DNA from: Holophagales bacterium
GTDB lineage: Bacteria > Acidobacteriota > Thermoanaerobaculia > Multivoradales > Multivoraceae
DNA length: 64,000 nucleotides
Assembly (NCBI GenBank): GCA_009845425.1
Contig: VXZQ01000012.1
Location: 310,001 to 374,000 of the forward strand
Direction of reading: 5' to 3'
Of the stretch, positions 49,082 to 60,224 are shown one piece after another; within the stretch, counting starts at the first letter, position 1, and each line of letters opens with the position of its first letter. The notes under the pieces were generated by a model. The model was given only the letters and a program-made list of their open reading frames with translations, was not told where the DNA came from and made no database searches. Position numbers and translations under genes: made by a program.

Positions 49082-52000
49082 CAGACTTCGAACCTCACGC
49101 CGATGCTCAGGACCCGTCCCAGGGGATCGTGCGTCGAGGCGTCGTAGTTCGCCGGGCGGAAGATCAGCGGCGGATCCTCGTCGGCCAGGTTGAGGATCGA
49201 GGCGAAGAGCGTCGCGCGGTCGCCGGGCAGGATCCAGGAGACGTGAACATCGTGGGTGGCGTGGGCGTCGACCGGGTAGTCCTCACCCCACGGCGGCGGC
49301 GCGTCCTGGAGGAAGGAGCCGGTGTAGTTCAGGCTCCAGCGGCCGGTGAAGGGACCGCGCGAGTAGCCGGCGAAGACGCGGCCCTTGAGTTCCGGGAGCG
49401 GCCGGGCCAGGGAGGTGTCGTAGTTCAGCCGGCCCTTCGCGTCGTACGCCTCGCCGAGTTCCCAGGCGTCGATCCGCCAGGACAGCGCGTACGTGGCCGA
49501 TGCGCCCAGGCGGAGGCGTCCCTGGCCCGCATCGGCCTCGAAATCGGCCCGAAAGTCGATCCCGTCGGTCTCGATGTCCGGCCCGTTGACGATCCGCACC
49601 GACACGGCGTCGAGGTTCTCGATCGTCGGGACGCTGCCGCTGATCGTCAGTGCGTCGAACCAGGGGGAGGCGGGGTCGCACAGCGGATGGTCGGCGGGCG
49701 GGCAGGCGAGGCCGATCAGGGCGCTGAACGGCTGGATGACCAGCGGATCCCGGAAGTCGTAGCGCCAGTAGTCGAGCGTGGCGAAGAGCCTGCTGCCGGC
49801 GCCGGCGAGACCGGTCCGCTCGACCACCAGGCCGGCATTGAACGTCGTCGCCGACTCCGGGTCGAGCCCGGGATCGCCAAGGATGCGGACCGGCTTCGCG
49901 GTGCCGATGGGACCGATGTTCTCGCGCGAGGTCTCGGCGATGCCGGAGACCGTCTGGTTCAGCGTCGGACCACGGAACGTGGTCCCCAACGAACCGCGCA
50001 GCGCCAGCGCTTCGGTCGCCTGCCAGCGCAGCGCGACCTTCGGATCGAGGCTCGATCCGACGTCGCCCCCATAGTCCTCGAAGCGCAGGGAAACCTGGCT
50101 GTCGAGGGAAGAGGCCAGCGGCAGCGACAGTTCGCCGAACACCGACCCGATGCCGCGCTCGTCCTTGGTCGAGAAGGCGGGCGGCAGGTAGACGAACAGG
50201 CCCTCCGGATTGGCGCAGGAGGTGATCTCCGGGCCACCCGCGCAGGGGTAGATCGCGATGTCGTGGAGCGCACCTCCGCGGGGCGGTGTGACGCCGACCG
50301 AGTATGGCGTCAGCTCGTAGGTCTCGCCGCGCCACTGGGCGCCGACCGCGTACTCCGCGGCACCGCCGGGGAGGTCCCAACCCAGCAGGCCGCTGGCCAC
50401 GGCTTCCAGGACGAACAGGGTCGTCTCGCCGCGGGTTCCCAGGGTCGTCGTCAGGTAGTCGAAAAGGTGGCCGTTGTCGAAGGCCGGGTCGTAGTCGGGG
50501 TTCGTGACTCCGGGCACGGCGGGATGGGGCCTGATCGAGTTGGAGAAGGGGACCCAGTAGCTGCAGTCGCCGTGACCGGCGTGCCTCCGCAGCGTTTCGA
50601 GCGAGAAGCTCAGGTTGCCGCCACCGTCGTGCTCGTTCGGCACCTGCTGCTCGCAGGCGAGGCCGCCGAGTCCCGCCAGCGCGCGCCGGAGGCGGTAGTC
50701 CAGGACATCGCCGTCCTCGAGTTTCCGCTCCGCGGCCGACCACGACGCGCGAAAGGCCCACAGGGTTTCGCCCGTCACTCCCTCGAGGTCGAAGGCGACG
50801 CGCTCGGTCTCGGACTCCCGGAAGTAGCTTCGCAGCGGTCCCTCCTGACCGAACGTCCGGCCGCGAATCCAGGCCACCTCCTGCCAGCCGGGGTCGATGC
50901 CGGCAGCGTCCTGGGCGGCGCCGTCCCCCTGCCACTGGCAGTAGGGCGCGCCGCAGGCGGCGTACGGGCCGTAGACCTCAGGGTAGAGCCTGGCCATGTC
51001 GATCAGGCCCGGGTTGTTCGCCCGCACCGAACGGCTGGTATCCATCACCCTGGTCGGCGGATAGGACGGCGAAGTGAACCACGACGGCACCTCGCTGCGG
51101 GCGAGCAGGAACTCGGCGCCAAGGTGCCAACCGCCTTCCGTGTCCCAGGAGGCCTCGGTGAACCACTGCCCCCGGCGCGTGTCCTGCACGATGTTGTCGA
51201 ATGCCGTGTACTGGTAGCGGCAGAGCGGACTGTCGGGGCTGCTCATCGCGCCCCCGACGCGCTCGCAGTTCGGGTCGCGAATCCCCGGAGCGCCCGAGAG
51301 CGGATAGAACGTCGCCGGACGGCCGGTTCCCGACCAGCCGCCGCGCGGGTTGTCGGCATAGGGCGCAAGCGCCCAGCGCCGGTCGAGGAAGCGGATGGGG
51401 CCGCGCCGCGAGAGGCCGAGCGAACTGACCGCATGGCCCCGGCCGGCGGCGAAGGGCCGGCCTCCGATCAGGCCGATCTCGCCGTCGCCGTTCGAACCGT
51501 CGATCACGCTGTGCTTGCCCTCGAACGAGAGGCCGTCGAAGTGGCTGCGGGTGATCACGTTCATCACGCCTGCGATCGCGTCCGAGCCGTAGGTCGCCGC
51601 GCCGCCGTCACGCAGGAGCTCGACCCGCTCGACCGCGACCATCGGCAGAACGTTCGTGTCGACCATGAGTTGCGCCTGGTTAGGGATCGCTCCCGGCGAC
51701 CAGGTCAGGCGATCGCCGTTCAGGAGAACGAGGGAGCGGCTCGCGCCGAGGCCGCGCAGGTTCAGGCTCGAGCGGTCCGCGCCGGCGCGCACGCCGAACT
51801 GCTCGGAGCCGAGGTTGGCGCCGAGGCTGAACGGGAGATTGCGGATGAGGTCGAACACGCTGGGCGAACCCTCCGCTTCCAGGTCGTCTCGCGACAGGAC
51901 GGAAACCGGCTGCGCCGCATCCTCGGGAGTGCCGGGGATCCAGGAACCGGTGACCGTGACCGTGTGGCTGAAGGTCTCGAACTCGTGGCTGTGGTGCTCG

Positions 52001-52143
52001 TGCGCGTGGTCGGCCCCGCCGGCCTCGGCGTGTTCGTGCTCGTCGACTGGCTCCGGACTGGTCTTCTCCTGAGCCATCCCGGGTGCCGCGCAGAGGAAGA
52101 TGAGCCCGGCCGCGAAGCGCAACGGGCGGGTGGCCGTCGACAT
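49081..52143 (-). CDS. TonB-dependent outer-membrane receptor with His-rich N terminus (paralog 2)
   Basis: The 1020-residue receptor heads the operon. A signal peptide ends near GMAQEK, then a His-rich stretch (His36, 38, 46, 48, 50, 51, 53, 60) leads to the plug with the same HTVTVTGSWIPGTPEDAAQP as paralog 1. Plug and barrel are largely identical to paralog 1 over long blocks, including GGAATYGSDAIAGVMNVITR and the segment just after it. It ends LSIGVRFEV. Ligand unknown. A TAGGCT element lies 8 nt before the ATG. Its stop overlaps the CHAT gene start. Confidence 0.92.
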   Translation of the reverse strand: MSTATRPLRFAAGLIFLCAAPGMAQEKTSPEPVDEHEHAEAGGADHAHEHHSHEFETFSHTVTVTGSWIPGTPEDAAQPVSVLSRDDLEAEGSPSVFDLIRNLPFSLGANLGSEQFGVRAGADRSSLNLRGLGASRSLVLLNGDRLTWSPGAIPNQAQLMVDTNVLPMVAVERVELLRDGGAATYGSDAIAGVMNVITRSHFDGLSFEGKHSVIDGSNGDGEIGLIGGRPFAAGRGHAVSSLGLSRRGPIRFLDRRWALAPYADNPRGGWSGTGRPATFYPLSGAPGIRDPNCERVGGAMSSPDSPLCRYQYTAFDNIVQDTRRGQWFTEASWDTEGGWHLGAEFLLARSEVPSWFTSPSYPPTRVMDTSRSVRANNPGLIDMARLYPEVYGPYAACGAPYCQWQGDGAAQDAAGIDPGWQEVAWIRGRTFGQEGPLRSYFRESETERVAFDLEGVTGETLWAFRASWSAAERKLEDGDVLDYRLRRALAGLGGLACEQQVPNEHDGGGNLSFSLETLRRHAGHGDCSYWVPFSNSIRPHPAVPGVTNPDYDPAFDNGHLFDYLTTTLGTRGETTLFVLEAVASGLLGWDLPGGAAEYAVGAQWRGETYELTPYSVGVTPPRGGALHDIAIYPCAGGPEITSCANPEGLFVYLPPAFSTKDERGIGSVFGELSLPLASSLDSQVSLRFEDYGGDVGSSLDPKVALRWQATEALALRGSLGTTFRGPTLNQTVSGIAETSRENIGPIGTAKPVRILGDPGLDPESATTFNAGLVVERTGLAGAGSRLFATLDYWRYDFRDPLVIQPFSALIGLACPPADHPLCDPASPWFDALTISGSVPTIENLDAVSVRIVNGPDIETDGIDFRADFEADAGQGRLRLGASATYALSWRIDAWELGEAYDAKGRLNYDTSLARPLPELKGRVFAGYSRGPFTGRWSLNYTGSFLQDAPPPWGEDYPVDAHATHDVHVSWILPGDRATLFASILNLADEDPPLIFRPANYDASTHDPLGRVLSIGVRFEV

Positions 52144-52151
52144 GGCCGGCG

Positions 52152-52157
52152 AGCCTA
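52152..52157 (-). promoter_or_regulatory. Leaderless-type -10 element (TAGGCT) for the receptor-CHAT operon
   Basis: The minus-strand TAGGCT ends 8 nt before the ATG of the first receptor gene; no ribosome site is visible. Confidence 0.5.
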
Positions 52158-52172
52158 TCCGGCCGAACCGAG

Positions 52173-52178
52173 TACGAT
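52173..52178 (+). promoter_or_regulatory. Leaderless-type -10 element (TACGAT) for the enoyl-CoA hydratase gene
   Basis: TACGAT ends 9 nt before the ATG at 52188. Only 15 bp separate it from the opposing element, so RNA polymerase binding at the two sites may be mutually exclusive. Confidence 0.5.
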
Positions 52179-52187
52179 GCCCGACCG

Positions 52188-52949
52188 ATGTCCAACGTTT
52201 GGCTCGAATCCGACGGCCAGATCGCCCGGATCACGTTGACGCGGCAGGTGAAGGCGAACGCTCTCAACTCCGCGACCACCGCGGCGCTGCGCGAAGCCGT
52301 CGTCGCGTCGGCCGAGGCGAGCCCACGCGTCGTGGTCCTCTCCGGCGAGGGCGTCTTCTGCGGCGGCGCCGACATCCGCGAGATGGAGGATCTCGATGCC
52401 GTCGACGCGGAGCGCTTCATCCGCGGCCTGCACCGGGCCTTCCTGGCGATTCGCGAGCACCCGGCGCCGGTTGTTGCCGAGGTGCGCGGTGCGGCTCTCG
52501 GCGCGGGTCTGGAACTCCTCGTTTCGTGCGATCTTTCGGTCGCCGCCGACGACGCGATCTTCGGGATGCCGGAACCCCATGTCGGTCTGCCCTCGGTCAT
52601 CGAGGCGGCTCTGCTGCCTCACGCCGTGGGCTTGGTTCGCGCACGCGAACTGCTGTTCCTGGGCGATCCGATCGACGCCGCCGAAGCGACGCGGATGGGG
52701 CTGGTCGGAGAGGTCGTACCCGCCGCGGACCTGGAGGCGGCGGTGAACGCTAAAGTCGAGCGTCTGCTGCGACTCAGCCCGGAGGCCCTGTTGCTGCAGA
52801 AGCGCCTGATCGGTCGTTGGCTCAACCTGCCGCTGGATCAGGCCGTGGAGGCGGGCGTTTCGGCGTTCCGGGCCGCCTATGGCACGGACGCTCCGAGGAG
52901 GGAGATGGAGAAGTTCTGGCGGCGGCGCGACCAGGACAAAACGCCGTAG
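52188..52949 (+). CDS. Enoyl-CoA hydratase/isomerase family protein
   Basis: The 253-residue crotonase has TRQVKANALNSATTAALRE near the start, the oxyanion segment GEGVFCGGADIREME near 56, and EVRGAALGAGLELLVSCDLS near 99. GMPEPHVGLPSVIEAALLPH follows at the position of a catalytic Glu. It may serve beta-oxidation steps along with the dehydrogenases and ligase nearby. The converging GST-like gene ends one base after its stop. Confidence 0.88.
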   Translation: MSNVWLESDGQIARITLTRQVKANALNSATTAALREAVVASAEASPRVVVLSGEGVFCGGADIREMEDLDAVDAERFIRGLHRAFLAIREHPAPVVAEVRGAALGAGLELLVSCDLSVAADDAIFGMPEPHVGLPSVIEAALLPHAVGLVRARELLFLGDPIDAAEATRMGLVGEVVPAADLEAAVNAKVERLLRLSPEALLLQKRLIGRWLNLPLDQAVEAGVSAFRAAYGTDAPRREMEKFWRRRDQDKTP

Positions 52950-52950
52950 A

Positions 52951-53949
52951 TCAGGCCGCCAGCCACCGCAGGCAGCCGGTCGACTCCAGCACTCCGTCGA
53001 TCTCCCCGCGCTCGGAGAGTTCGCCGTACTTGTCGCGGAGTGCTCCCAGCGACCTGGCGTGGTACTTCTGCGGCTTCTGGGTCCACTCGCCGCTGCCGAG
53101 GCCGACCGAGAACTCGTCCTGGCCGCCGGCGATGGCGGCGGCATTGGCGACGCTCCAGGGCAGAAACAGACCGCCCACCTGCTGCTCGAGCAGGGGCGTC
53201 AGGGTCGGGGCCAGAGCCGCCCAGTCCTCGAACTCGCCGTTCGCGGTCGGATCGACCAGGCGCTTGACCCAGGCGACGGTGCGGGGCGCCCGCTCCTCGA
53301 GCAACGAGTTGGGAGTCGGATCGGTCCACGCCTGGTGGATCTGGAATCCGATGCCGAAGTCGCCGAACGCCGGACGATCGCCGAAGAGATAGTCCCGGCC
53401 GTCGAGGTGGGCCTCGATCAGGTCGACCGTGTCGAGGAAGGACCGTTCGATCTGCGGCGCGGTCTGTTCGTTGGAGCCGACGAACCAGACCCGGGGAACC
53501 ATCCTCTCGCGGACCTGCGCGGTCATCGCCTGGAGCGTCTCCTCGTCGGCGCCGGGGTTCATGCCCTGGGCGATGCGGCGGGCGCCGGACTCCTGGTCCG
53601 CGGGCCGGGCCCAGCGGTAGTGGAACATCCACTTGTTACCCCACTCGTCGCCGAACTCCTCGAGCAGCACGGAGATGAAGGCCGCGGTCGGATCCGGCGG
53701 GTGGATCGAGGGCTCGGGGAACTCGGCCTCCATCGCCTCGACGATCGGCGTCGAGTCCTGCATGCCGCGATCGTCGGGTGTGACGACGAGCGGCACCAGG
53801 GGCAGCCTGGCGTAGCGCCGGAACTCGTCCTGGTTGGCCGGACTGCGGGGGATCCACTCGTGGGGGATTCCCTTGTAGCGGAAGTAGGAACGGACCTTGA
53901 TGGAGTACGGAGAGAGTTCTCCGCCGAAGATTCGGTAGGGTCGGGCCAT
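52951..53949 (-). CDS. Glutathione S-transferase family protein
   Basis: I chose the ATG at 53949, preceded by AGGAGG at about 10 nt, giving 332 residues. The thioredoxin-like N domain opens with YRIFGGELSPYSIKVRSYFR, where Ser of SPYS sits at the expected glutathione-activating position, and has the cis-Pro region LPLVPLVVTP and the D-STPI motif (QDSTPIVEAMEAEFP). The helical C domain is longer than usual. Function could be detoxification or an isomerisation needing glutathione. It adds to the glutathione genes at 18313-21290 and the gamma-glutamyltransferase. Confidence 0.8.
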   Translation of the reverse strand: MARPYRIFGGELSPYSIKVRSYFRYKGIPHEWIPRSPANQDEFRRYARLPLVPLVVTPDDRGMQDSTPIVEAMEAEFPEPSIHPPDPTAAFISVLLEEFGDEWGNKWMFHYRWARPADQESGARRIAQGMNPGADEETLQAMTAQVRERMVPRVWFVGSNEQTAPQIERSFLDTVDLIEAHLDGRDYLFGDRPAFGDFGIGFQIHQAWTDPTPNSLLEERAPRTVAWVKRLVDPTANGEFEDWAALAPTLTPLLEQQVGGLFLPWSVANAAAIAGGQDEFSVGLGSGEWTQKPQKYHARSLGALRDKYGELSERGEIDGVLESTGCLRWLAA

Positions 53950-54019
53950 TGGCAGAGGCCTCCTGGAGGGGAGTCGTTGTCGGACGAAGGAGGCTGATCC
54001 TAGGAGGATTCCTAACCTC

Positions 54020-56043
54020 GTGGCAACGACTCTCGATCTGAACCAGCGCCTGCGGAGCGTCTTCGGCCACTCCGTCTTCCGTCCGCACCAGGAAGAGGTG
54101 TGCCGGCGCACCGCCGAGGGCGCCGACGGCCTGGTGGTCATGCCGACCGGCGCCGGGAAGTCGCTCTGCTACCAGCTCCCAGGTCTCTTGCGAGGCGGCC
54201 CGACGCTCGTCTTCTCGCCTCTCATCGCCCTGATGGAGGACCAGACGGCGAAGCTCCGCGAGCTTGGCCTGCGGGCCGAAAGGATCCACTCGGGCCGGCC
54301 CCGGCACGAGTCCCGAGAGGCCTGCAGGCTCTACCGGGACGGCGAGCTCGACTTCCTGTTCATCGCCCCCGAGCGCCTCGGCGTGCCCGGCTTCATCGAG
54401 TTCCTCGAGCGCTGCCGGCCGGCCCTGATCGCGGTCGACGAGGCGCACTGCATCTCCCAGTGGGGCCACGACTTCCGTCCGGACTACCGGCTCCTGGGAC
54501 GTCGCCTGCCGCGCCTGCGGCCGGCGCCGGTGCTGGCCTTGACCGCGACCGCGACGCCGCGCATCCAGAACGACATCGCCGCTCAACTCAACCTCGAAGG
54601 CGACCAGCGCTACATCTACGGATTCCGGCGAGAGAACCTGGCGGTGGAGGTGATCCAGAAGCGACCTTCGGCGCGCGCCGCGATTGTCGCTGAGGTGCTG
54701 GGCGAAGAGGGGCGCCGGCCCGCCATCGTCTACGCCCCGACGCGCAAGGAGACAGAGTCGCTCTCGGCCCGGCTGAACGAGGGCTTTCCCTGCGGCGCGT
54801 ACCACGCCGGGCTGCCGGCGGCCGAACGCGACCGGGTACAGGGCGCCTTTCTCGAAGGTGAGCTGGAGGCCATCGTCGCCACGACGGCCTTCGGTATGGG
54901 AATCGACAAGCCGGACATCCGCACGGTGGTCCACACGGCGATGCCAGCCTCGGTCGAGGGCTACTACCAGGAGATCGGCCGCGCCGGTCGCGACGGCGCG
55001 CAGGCGCGGGCCCTGCTCTTGTACTCCTGGGCCGACCGCCGGACCCAGGAGTTTCTGCACGGGCTCTCGTATCCGGAGATCGGGGTTCTCAAGGAGCTGC
55101 ACGGCGCGCTTTCGGAGGAGCCGAGGGAGCAGGCGGACGTGCGACGCCGCCTCCGTTTCAGCGAGGACCTGTTCGACGCCGCGCTGGATCAACTACGCAT
55201 TCACGGCGGCGCGGTGATCGGTGGCGGCTACCGCGTGCGGCGGGGCGAGGACTCGTGGTACCGGACGTACCGCCTCCAGCGCCGACACCGGCTCGACCAG
55301 ATCGACGAGATGACCCGCTTCGCCGACCACCGCGGCTGCCGCATGCTGCGCCTGGTGCGGCACTTCGGCGACCGAGCCGACAGCGGCCGGCGCTGCGGCG
55401 TTTGCGACCTCTGTGCGCCCGAGGCATGCCTGGTGCGGCGTTTCCGGGCGCCGCTCGCAGAGGAGGTTCAGGCGATGGGCACGGTCGTGTCGTTGCTCCG
55501 GCGTCGCGACGGACTGGGCACCGGCCGCCTGTTCCGGGACTTCCGGGCCGTCCACGGGTCGTACGACCGCGGAGCCTTCGAAGACCTGCTGGGCGCGCTC
55601 GCCCAGTCGCGGATCCTGTTCGTCGAGGAGGACTCGTTCCAGAAGGACGGCGAAACGATCCGCTACCAGCGCGCCGGCCTGACACCGAGCGGCAGGCGGC
55701 GGGGCGTCGACCTGGCGGAGCAGGTTCTGCTACCGGACGACCCGCCCGACGAACCCCCGCCCCGGCGCCGGCGCGACGGGGCCGTCGCGCCGATCGAGTT
55801 CGTCGAGTCGGACGCGGATCCGGCACTCGTCGAGGCGCTGCGGGAGTGGCGTGGGAAGGTCGCGCGTGAGAAGCGGCTACCGGCGTACACGGTGCTGCAC
55901 AACCGCACGATGGTCGCAGTGGCCGCCGCGCGGCCGGCAGACAGGAACCAGTTGCTGGCGATCCCCGGCGTCGGTCCGACGACGGTCAAGCGCTACGGCA
56001 GCGCGCTCCTGCGGATCGTGGCAGCGGGGCAGTCGGACCCGAG

Positions 56044-56047
<4 letters not shown>
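54020..56047 (+). CDS. recQ: RecQ-family ATP-dependent DNA helicase
   Basis: With GTG at 54020 the protein has 675 residues. Helicase motifs are MPTGAGKSLCYQLPG (Walker A, near 41), AVDEAHCISQWGHDFRPDY (DEAH box), ALTATATPRIQ and IGRAGRDG (motif VI). The zinc-binding part of the RQC domain has four cysteines in CRMLRL through CGVCDLC, and an HRDC-like domain closes the protein (LPAYTVLHNRTMVAVAAARP, AIPGVGPTTVKRYG). It unwinds 3'-5' DNA in recombinational repair. The stop overlaps the next start as GTGA. An AGGAGG lies 12 nt before the GTG. Confidence 0.94.
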
Positions 56048-57540
<1,493 letters not shown>

Positions 57541-57546
57541 CGCGGC

Positions 57547-59136
57547 TCAGTTGATGCCGCGCTCCTTGCCCTCCCAGTAGGGGGCGCGCAGTTCGCGTTT
57601 CAGCACCTTCATCGCGCCGGAGAGGGGCAGCGGCTCGGCCCGGAACTCGACGGACTTCGGCACCTTGTAGCCGGCGATCGACTCGCGGGCGTGGCTGATG
57701 ATCGAGGCTTCCGTGCCCTCGTCGACGTCGGCGCCTTCCTTCGGCACGACGATCGCGTGGACCTGCTCGCCCCATACCTCGTGGGGGATGCCGATCACGG
57801 CGACCTGGCCGACCACCGGGTGAGTCGAGATCGCGCTCTCGACCTCGGCCGAGTAGACGTTCTCGCCGCCCGAGACGATCATGTCCTTGACCCGGTCGAC
57901 CAGGAACAGGTAGCCCTCTTCGTCCAGATAGCCCGCGTCGCCGGTGTGGTACCAGCCGCCCTGGAACGCTTCCTCCGTGGCCTCCGGCTTGTTCCAGTAC
58001 TCGGTCATGTAGTTGCCGCCCTTGGCGCAGACTTCGCCGACCTCGCCCGAGGGCAGGACGTTGCCGTCCTCGTCCTGGATCGACAGCACGACGCCGGGCA
58101 CGGCCCGTCCGACCGAACGCAGGCGGTCGCCGCCGACCTTGTGGTCCTCAGCGTCGAGGACGGTAAGCAACGACGAACTCTCGGTCATGCCGTAGCCCTG
58201 GCCGATCTCCATCTCGGGGAAGAGGGTGAGCAGCCGGTCGAGCAGGGCCGCAGGCATCGGCGAGGCGCCATAACCCAGGTTGCGCAGCGAGGCGAGCTTC
58301 TCCGGGGTGAAGTCCGGGTGGCTCATCATCATGTGGATCATGGTCGGCACCATGGTGGTCGTCGTCACCTGGTACTTCTCGATCAGCGCGATCGCCGCGC
58401 CCGGGTCGAACATCGGCATCAGGACGAACTTGCCGCCGAATGTCTGGGTCGCGATGACCCCCACCATGGACGCCGCGTGGAAGATCGGCGTCTGCAGCAG
58501 GGCGACGCCGTCGGAGAGCTGCGGGAAACGCATGATCCCGTGGTAGGTGTTGAGGATCTCTGCGCGCTGGTTGCAGAGAACGCCCTTCGGCAGCCCCGTA
58601 GTACCGCCGGTGTACATGAGGACGACCGGGTCGGTTTCCTCGGGCTCGTCCGGAAGCACCGGGTCGCTGCCGGCGATCAGGTCCTCGTAACGCAGGTCGT
58701 AAGGAGCGTTCGTCTGGTCGTCGGGCCCGCCGATCAGCACCGTGCGCCGGACCGTGCAGTCGTCCCCGGCGAGCGCCATCGCCTGGGCGAACAGCGGCGC
58801 GAATGTCTTGTCGACGAAGGCGACTTCCGTTCCCGAATCTCGCACGATGTAGTCGAGCTCCTTGCCGGCCAGGCGCAGGTTCAGCGGGTTGATCACACCT
58901 GCGCCGAGGTAGGCGGCGTGGTACAGCTCGACGTACTCGTGGCTGGTGAGCGCCATGACCGCGAAGCGATCGCTGCGGCCGACACCCAACTCGCCGCTCA
59001 ACGCCGTGCACAGGCGCATCGTGCGGTCCGCATGCTCGCCAAAGGTGGCGCTGTAGGCGCCGTCGATGATCGACTCCTTGTTCGCCAGATAGTTCATGGC
59101 CGGAACGAACAGCCGGTGGAAGATCAACTCCTTCAT
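57547..59136 (-). CDS. Acyl-CoA synthetase (AMP-forming, long-chain-type)
   Basis: The 529-residue ligase has the AMP-binding motif LMYTGGTTGLPKGVL near 173, GYGMTESSSL near 315 and the linker region WYHTGDAGYLDEEGYLFLVD near 395, then GGENVYSAEVES. The catalytic Lys is probably in SIAGYKVPKSVEF or the following KVLKRELR. It activates a carboxylic acid to its CoA ester, feeding the acyl-CoA dehydrogenases; the acid is unknown. A 33-bp gap and AGGAG before the ATG suggest co-transcription with the upstream luciferase-like gene. Confidence 0.92.
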   Translation of the reverse strand: MKELIFHRLFVPAMNYLANKESIIDGAYSATFGEHADRTMRLCTALSGELGVGRSDRFAVMALTSHEYVELYHAAYLGAGVINPLNLRLAGKELDYIVRDSGTEVAFVDKTFAPLFAQAMALAGDDCTVRRTVLIGGPDDQTNAPYDLRYEDLIAGSDPVLPDEPEETDPVVLMYTGGTTGLPKGVLCNQRAEILNTYHGIMRFPQLSDGVALLQTPIFHAASMVGVIATQTFGGKFVLMPMFDPGAAIALIEKYQVTTTTMVPTMIHMMMSHPDFTPEKLASLRNLGYGASPMPAALLDRLLTLFPEMEIGQGYGMTESSSLLTVLDAEDHKVGGDRLRSVGRAVPGVVLSIQDEDGNVLPSGEVGEVCAKGGNYMTEYWNKPEATEEAFQGGWYHTGDAGYLDEEGYLFLVDRVKDMIVSGGENVYSAEVESAISTHPVVGQVAVIGIPHEVWGEQVHAIVVPKEGADVDEGTEASIISHARESIAGYKVPKSVEFRAEPLPLSGAMKVLKRELRAPYWEGKERGIN

Positions 59137-59169
59137 CGCGTGGACTCCTGTTGAGCGTCGTTGGGTTGC

Positions 59170-60177
59170 TCAGTTCGCGGACAAGGAGGCGATCACGTCC
59201 CGCTGCGTTGCCTCGTCGAGAAAGCGGAGGTTGGGGCTCATGCGGTCGACGACCTCGCCGTAGCGGTCGAGGACGCCCCGGGCCAGATCGCCCGGCTCGC
59301 CGACGACCGCGAAGGCGTCGAGCATCTCGTCGGTGATGAGAAGGCCCATCTCGTCCCACTGGCCCTGCTTGGACATGCGGTTCAGCTCGAGCTGCAGGTC
59401 CCCCCAGCCCTCGGATTCGAGCACCGGCCGGTAGGCGGGAGTCGACCCGTAGAAGGAAATCTGCTTCTTGACCGCCCGCTTCGTCTCCTCGAACGTCTTC
59501 TCGTCCTGCCCGGAAACGATGAAGCCGGGGTAGGCGATCTCGAAGTCCGAGCGGTCGCGGCCGGCGGCGGCCAGGCCGCGCTCGATGGCCGGCAGGGTGG
59601 TGTCGCGCATGTAGGACCGGGTCGTGAACGGGTGGACGATCAGACCGTCCGCCACTTCGCCGGCGACCTCGGTCATCAGCGGTCCTACCGCGGCCAGGAA
59701 GACCCTCGGCGGGCCGTGGTCCGTGTTCGTCGGCGTAAACATGGGCGTCATCAGGGTGTGCGAGTAGAACTCACCCTGGAAGCGGAGCCGCTCGCCCTCA
59801 TACCAGTTCGACCAGATCGCGCGCATCGCCAGGATGAACTCCCGCATGCGCCGGGCGGGGTGCGACCAGGGCATGCTGAAGCGCTTCGTGATGTGGGGCC
59901 GGATCTGGGAGCCGAGACCGAGAATCAGGCGGCCTTGCGAGTAGGCGTTCAGGTCGTGGCCGACGTTCGCCAGGTTCATCGGAGTGCGGGCGAAGGCGAC
60001 CGCGATCGAAGTCATCAGTTCGATCCGCTCGCTGTGCTCCGCGGCAAGGAGCAGCGGGAAGAACGGATCGTGCGCCGTTTCGGCGGTCATCGCGGCCGCG
60101 AAGCCGGCGTCTTCGAGTTCCCGGATACGGGCCGGAACCTCGCGTAGATCGGTGGGGAGTCCGCCGTCAACCTTCAT
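59170..60177 (-). CDS. Luciferase-like (LLM class), probably F420-dependent, oxidoreductase
   Basis: The ATG at 60177 with AGGAG 7 nt upstream gives 335 residues; the frame is open further upstream but that part overlaps the divergent CoA transferase. The N terminus KVDGGLPTDLREVPARIREL and the segment TSIAVAFARTPMNLANVGHD, then GRLILGLGSQIRPHITKRFS, match the actinobacterial-type F420-dependent LLM subfamily. The cofactor is inferred from that resemblance. It probably works on an intermediate in the same pathway as the ligase downstream. Confidence 0.86.
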   Translation of the reverse strand: MKVDGGLPTDLREVPARIRELEDAGFAAAMTAETAHDPFFPLLLAAEHSERIELMTSIAVAFARTPMNLANVGHDLNAYSQGRLILGLGSQIRPHITKRFSMPWSHPARRMREFILAMRAIWSNWYEGERLRFQGEFYSHTLMTPMFTPTNTDHGPPRVFLAAVGPLMTEVAGEVADGLIVHPFTTRSYMRDTTLPAIERGLAAAGRDRSDFEIAYPGFIVSGQDEKTFEETKRAVKKQISFYGSTPAYRPVLESEGWGDLQLELNRMSKQGQWDEMGLLITDEMLDAFAVVGEPGDLARGVLDRYGEVVDRMSPNLRFLDEATQRDVIASLSAN

Positions 60178-60224
60178 GTGCTTCTCCTGGCCTGGTGCCT
60201 CTGATGGTCCGAGGGTGGCGGGCG

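Noticed and set aside
49063..52239. 1058-codon open frame on the plus strand opposite the second receptor
   Set aside because: It is antisense to a clear TonB receptor, is rich in Arg, Val, Gly and Asp without any motif, and arises because GC-rich codons avoid stops on the other strand.
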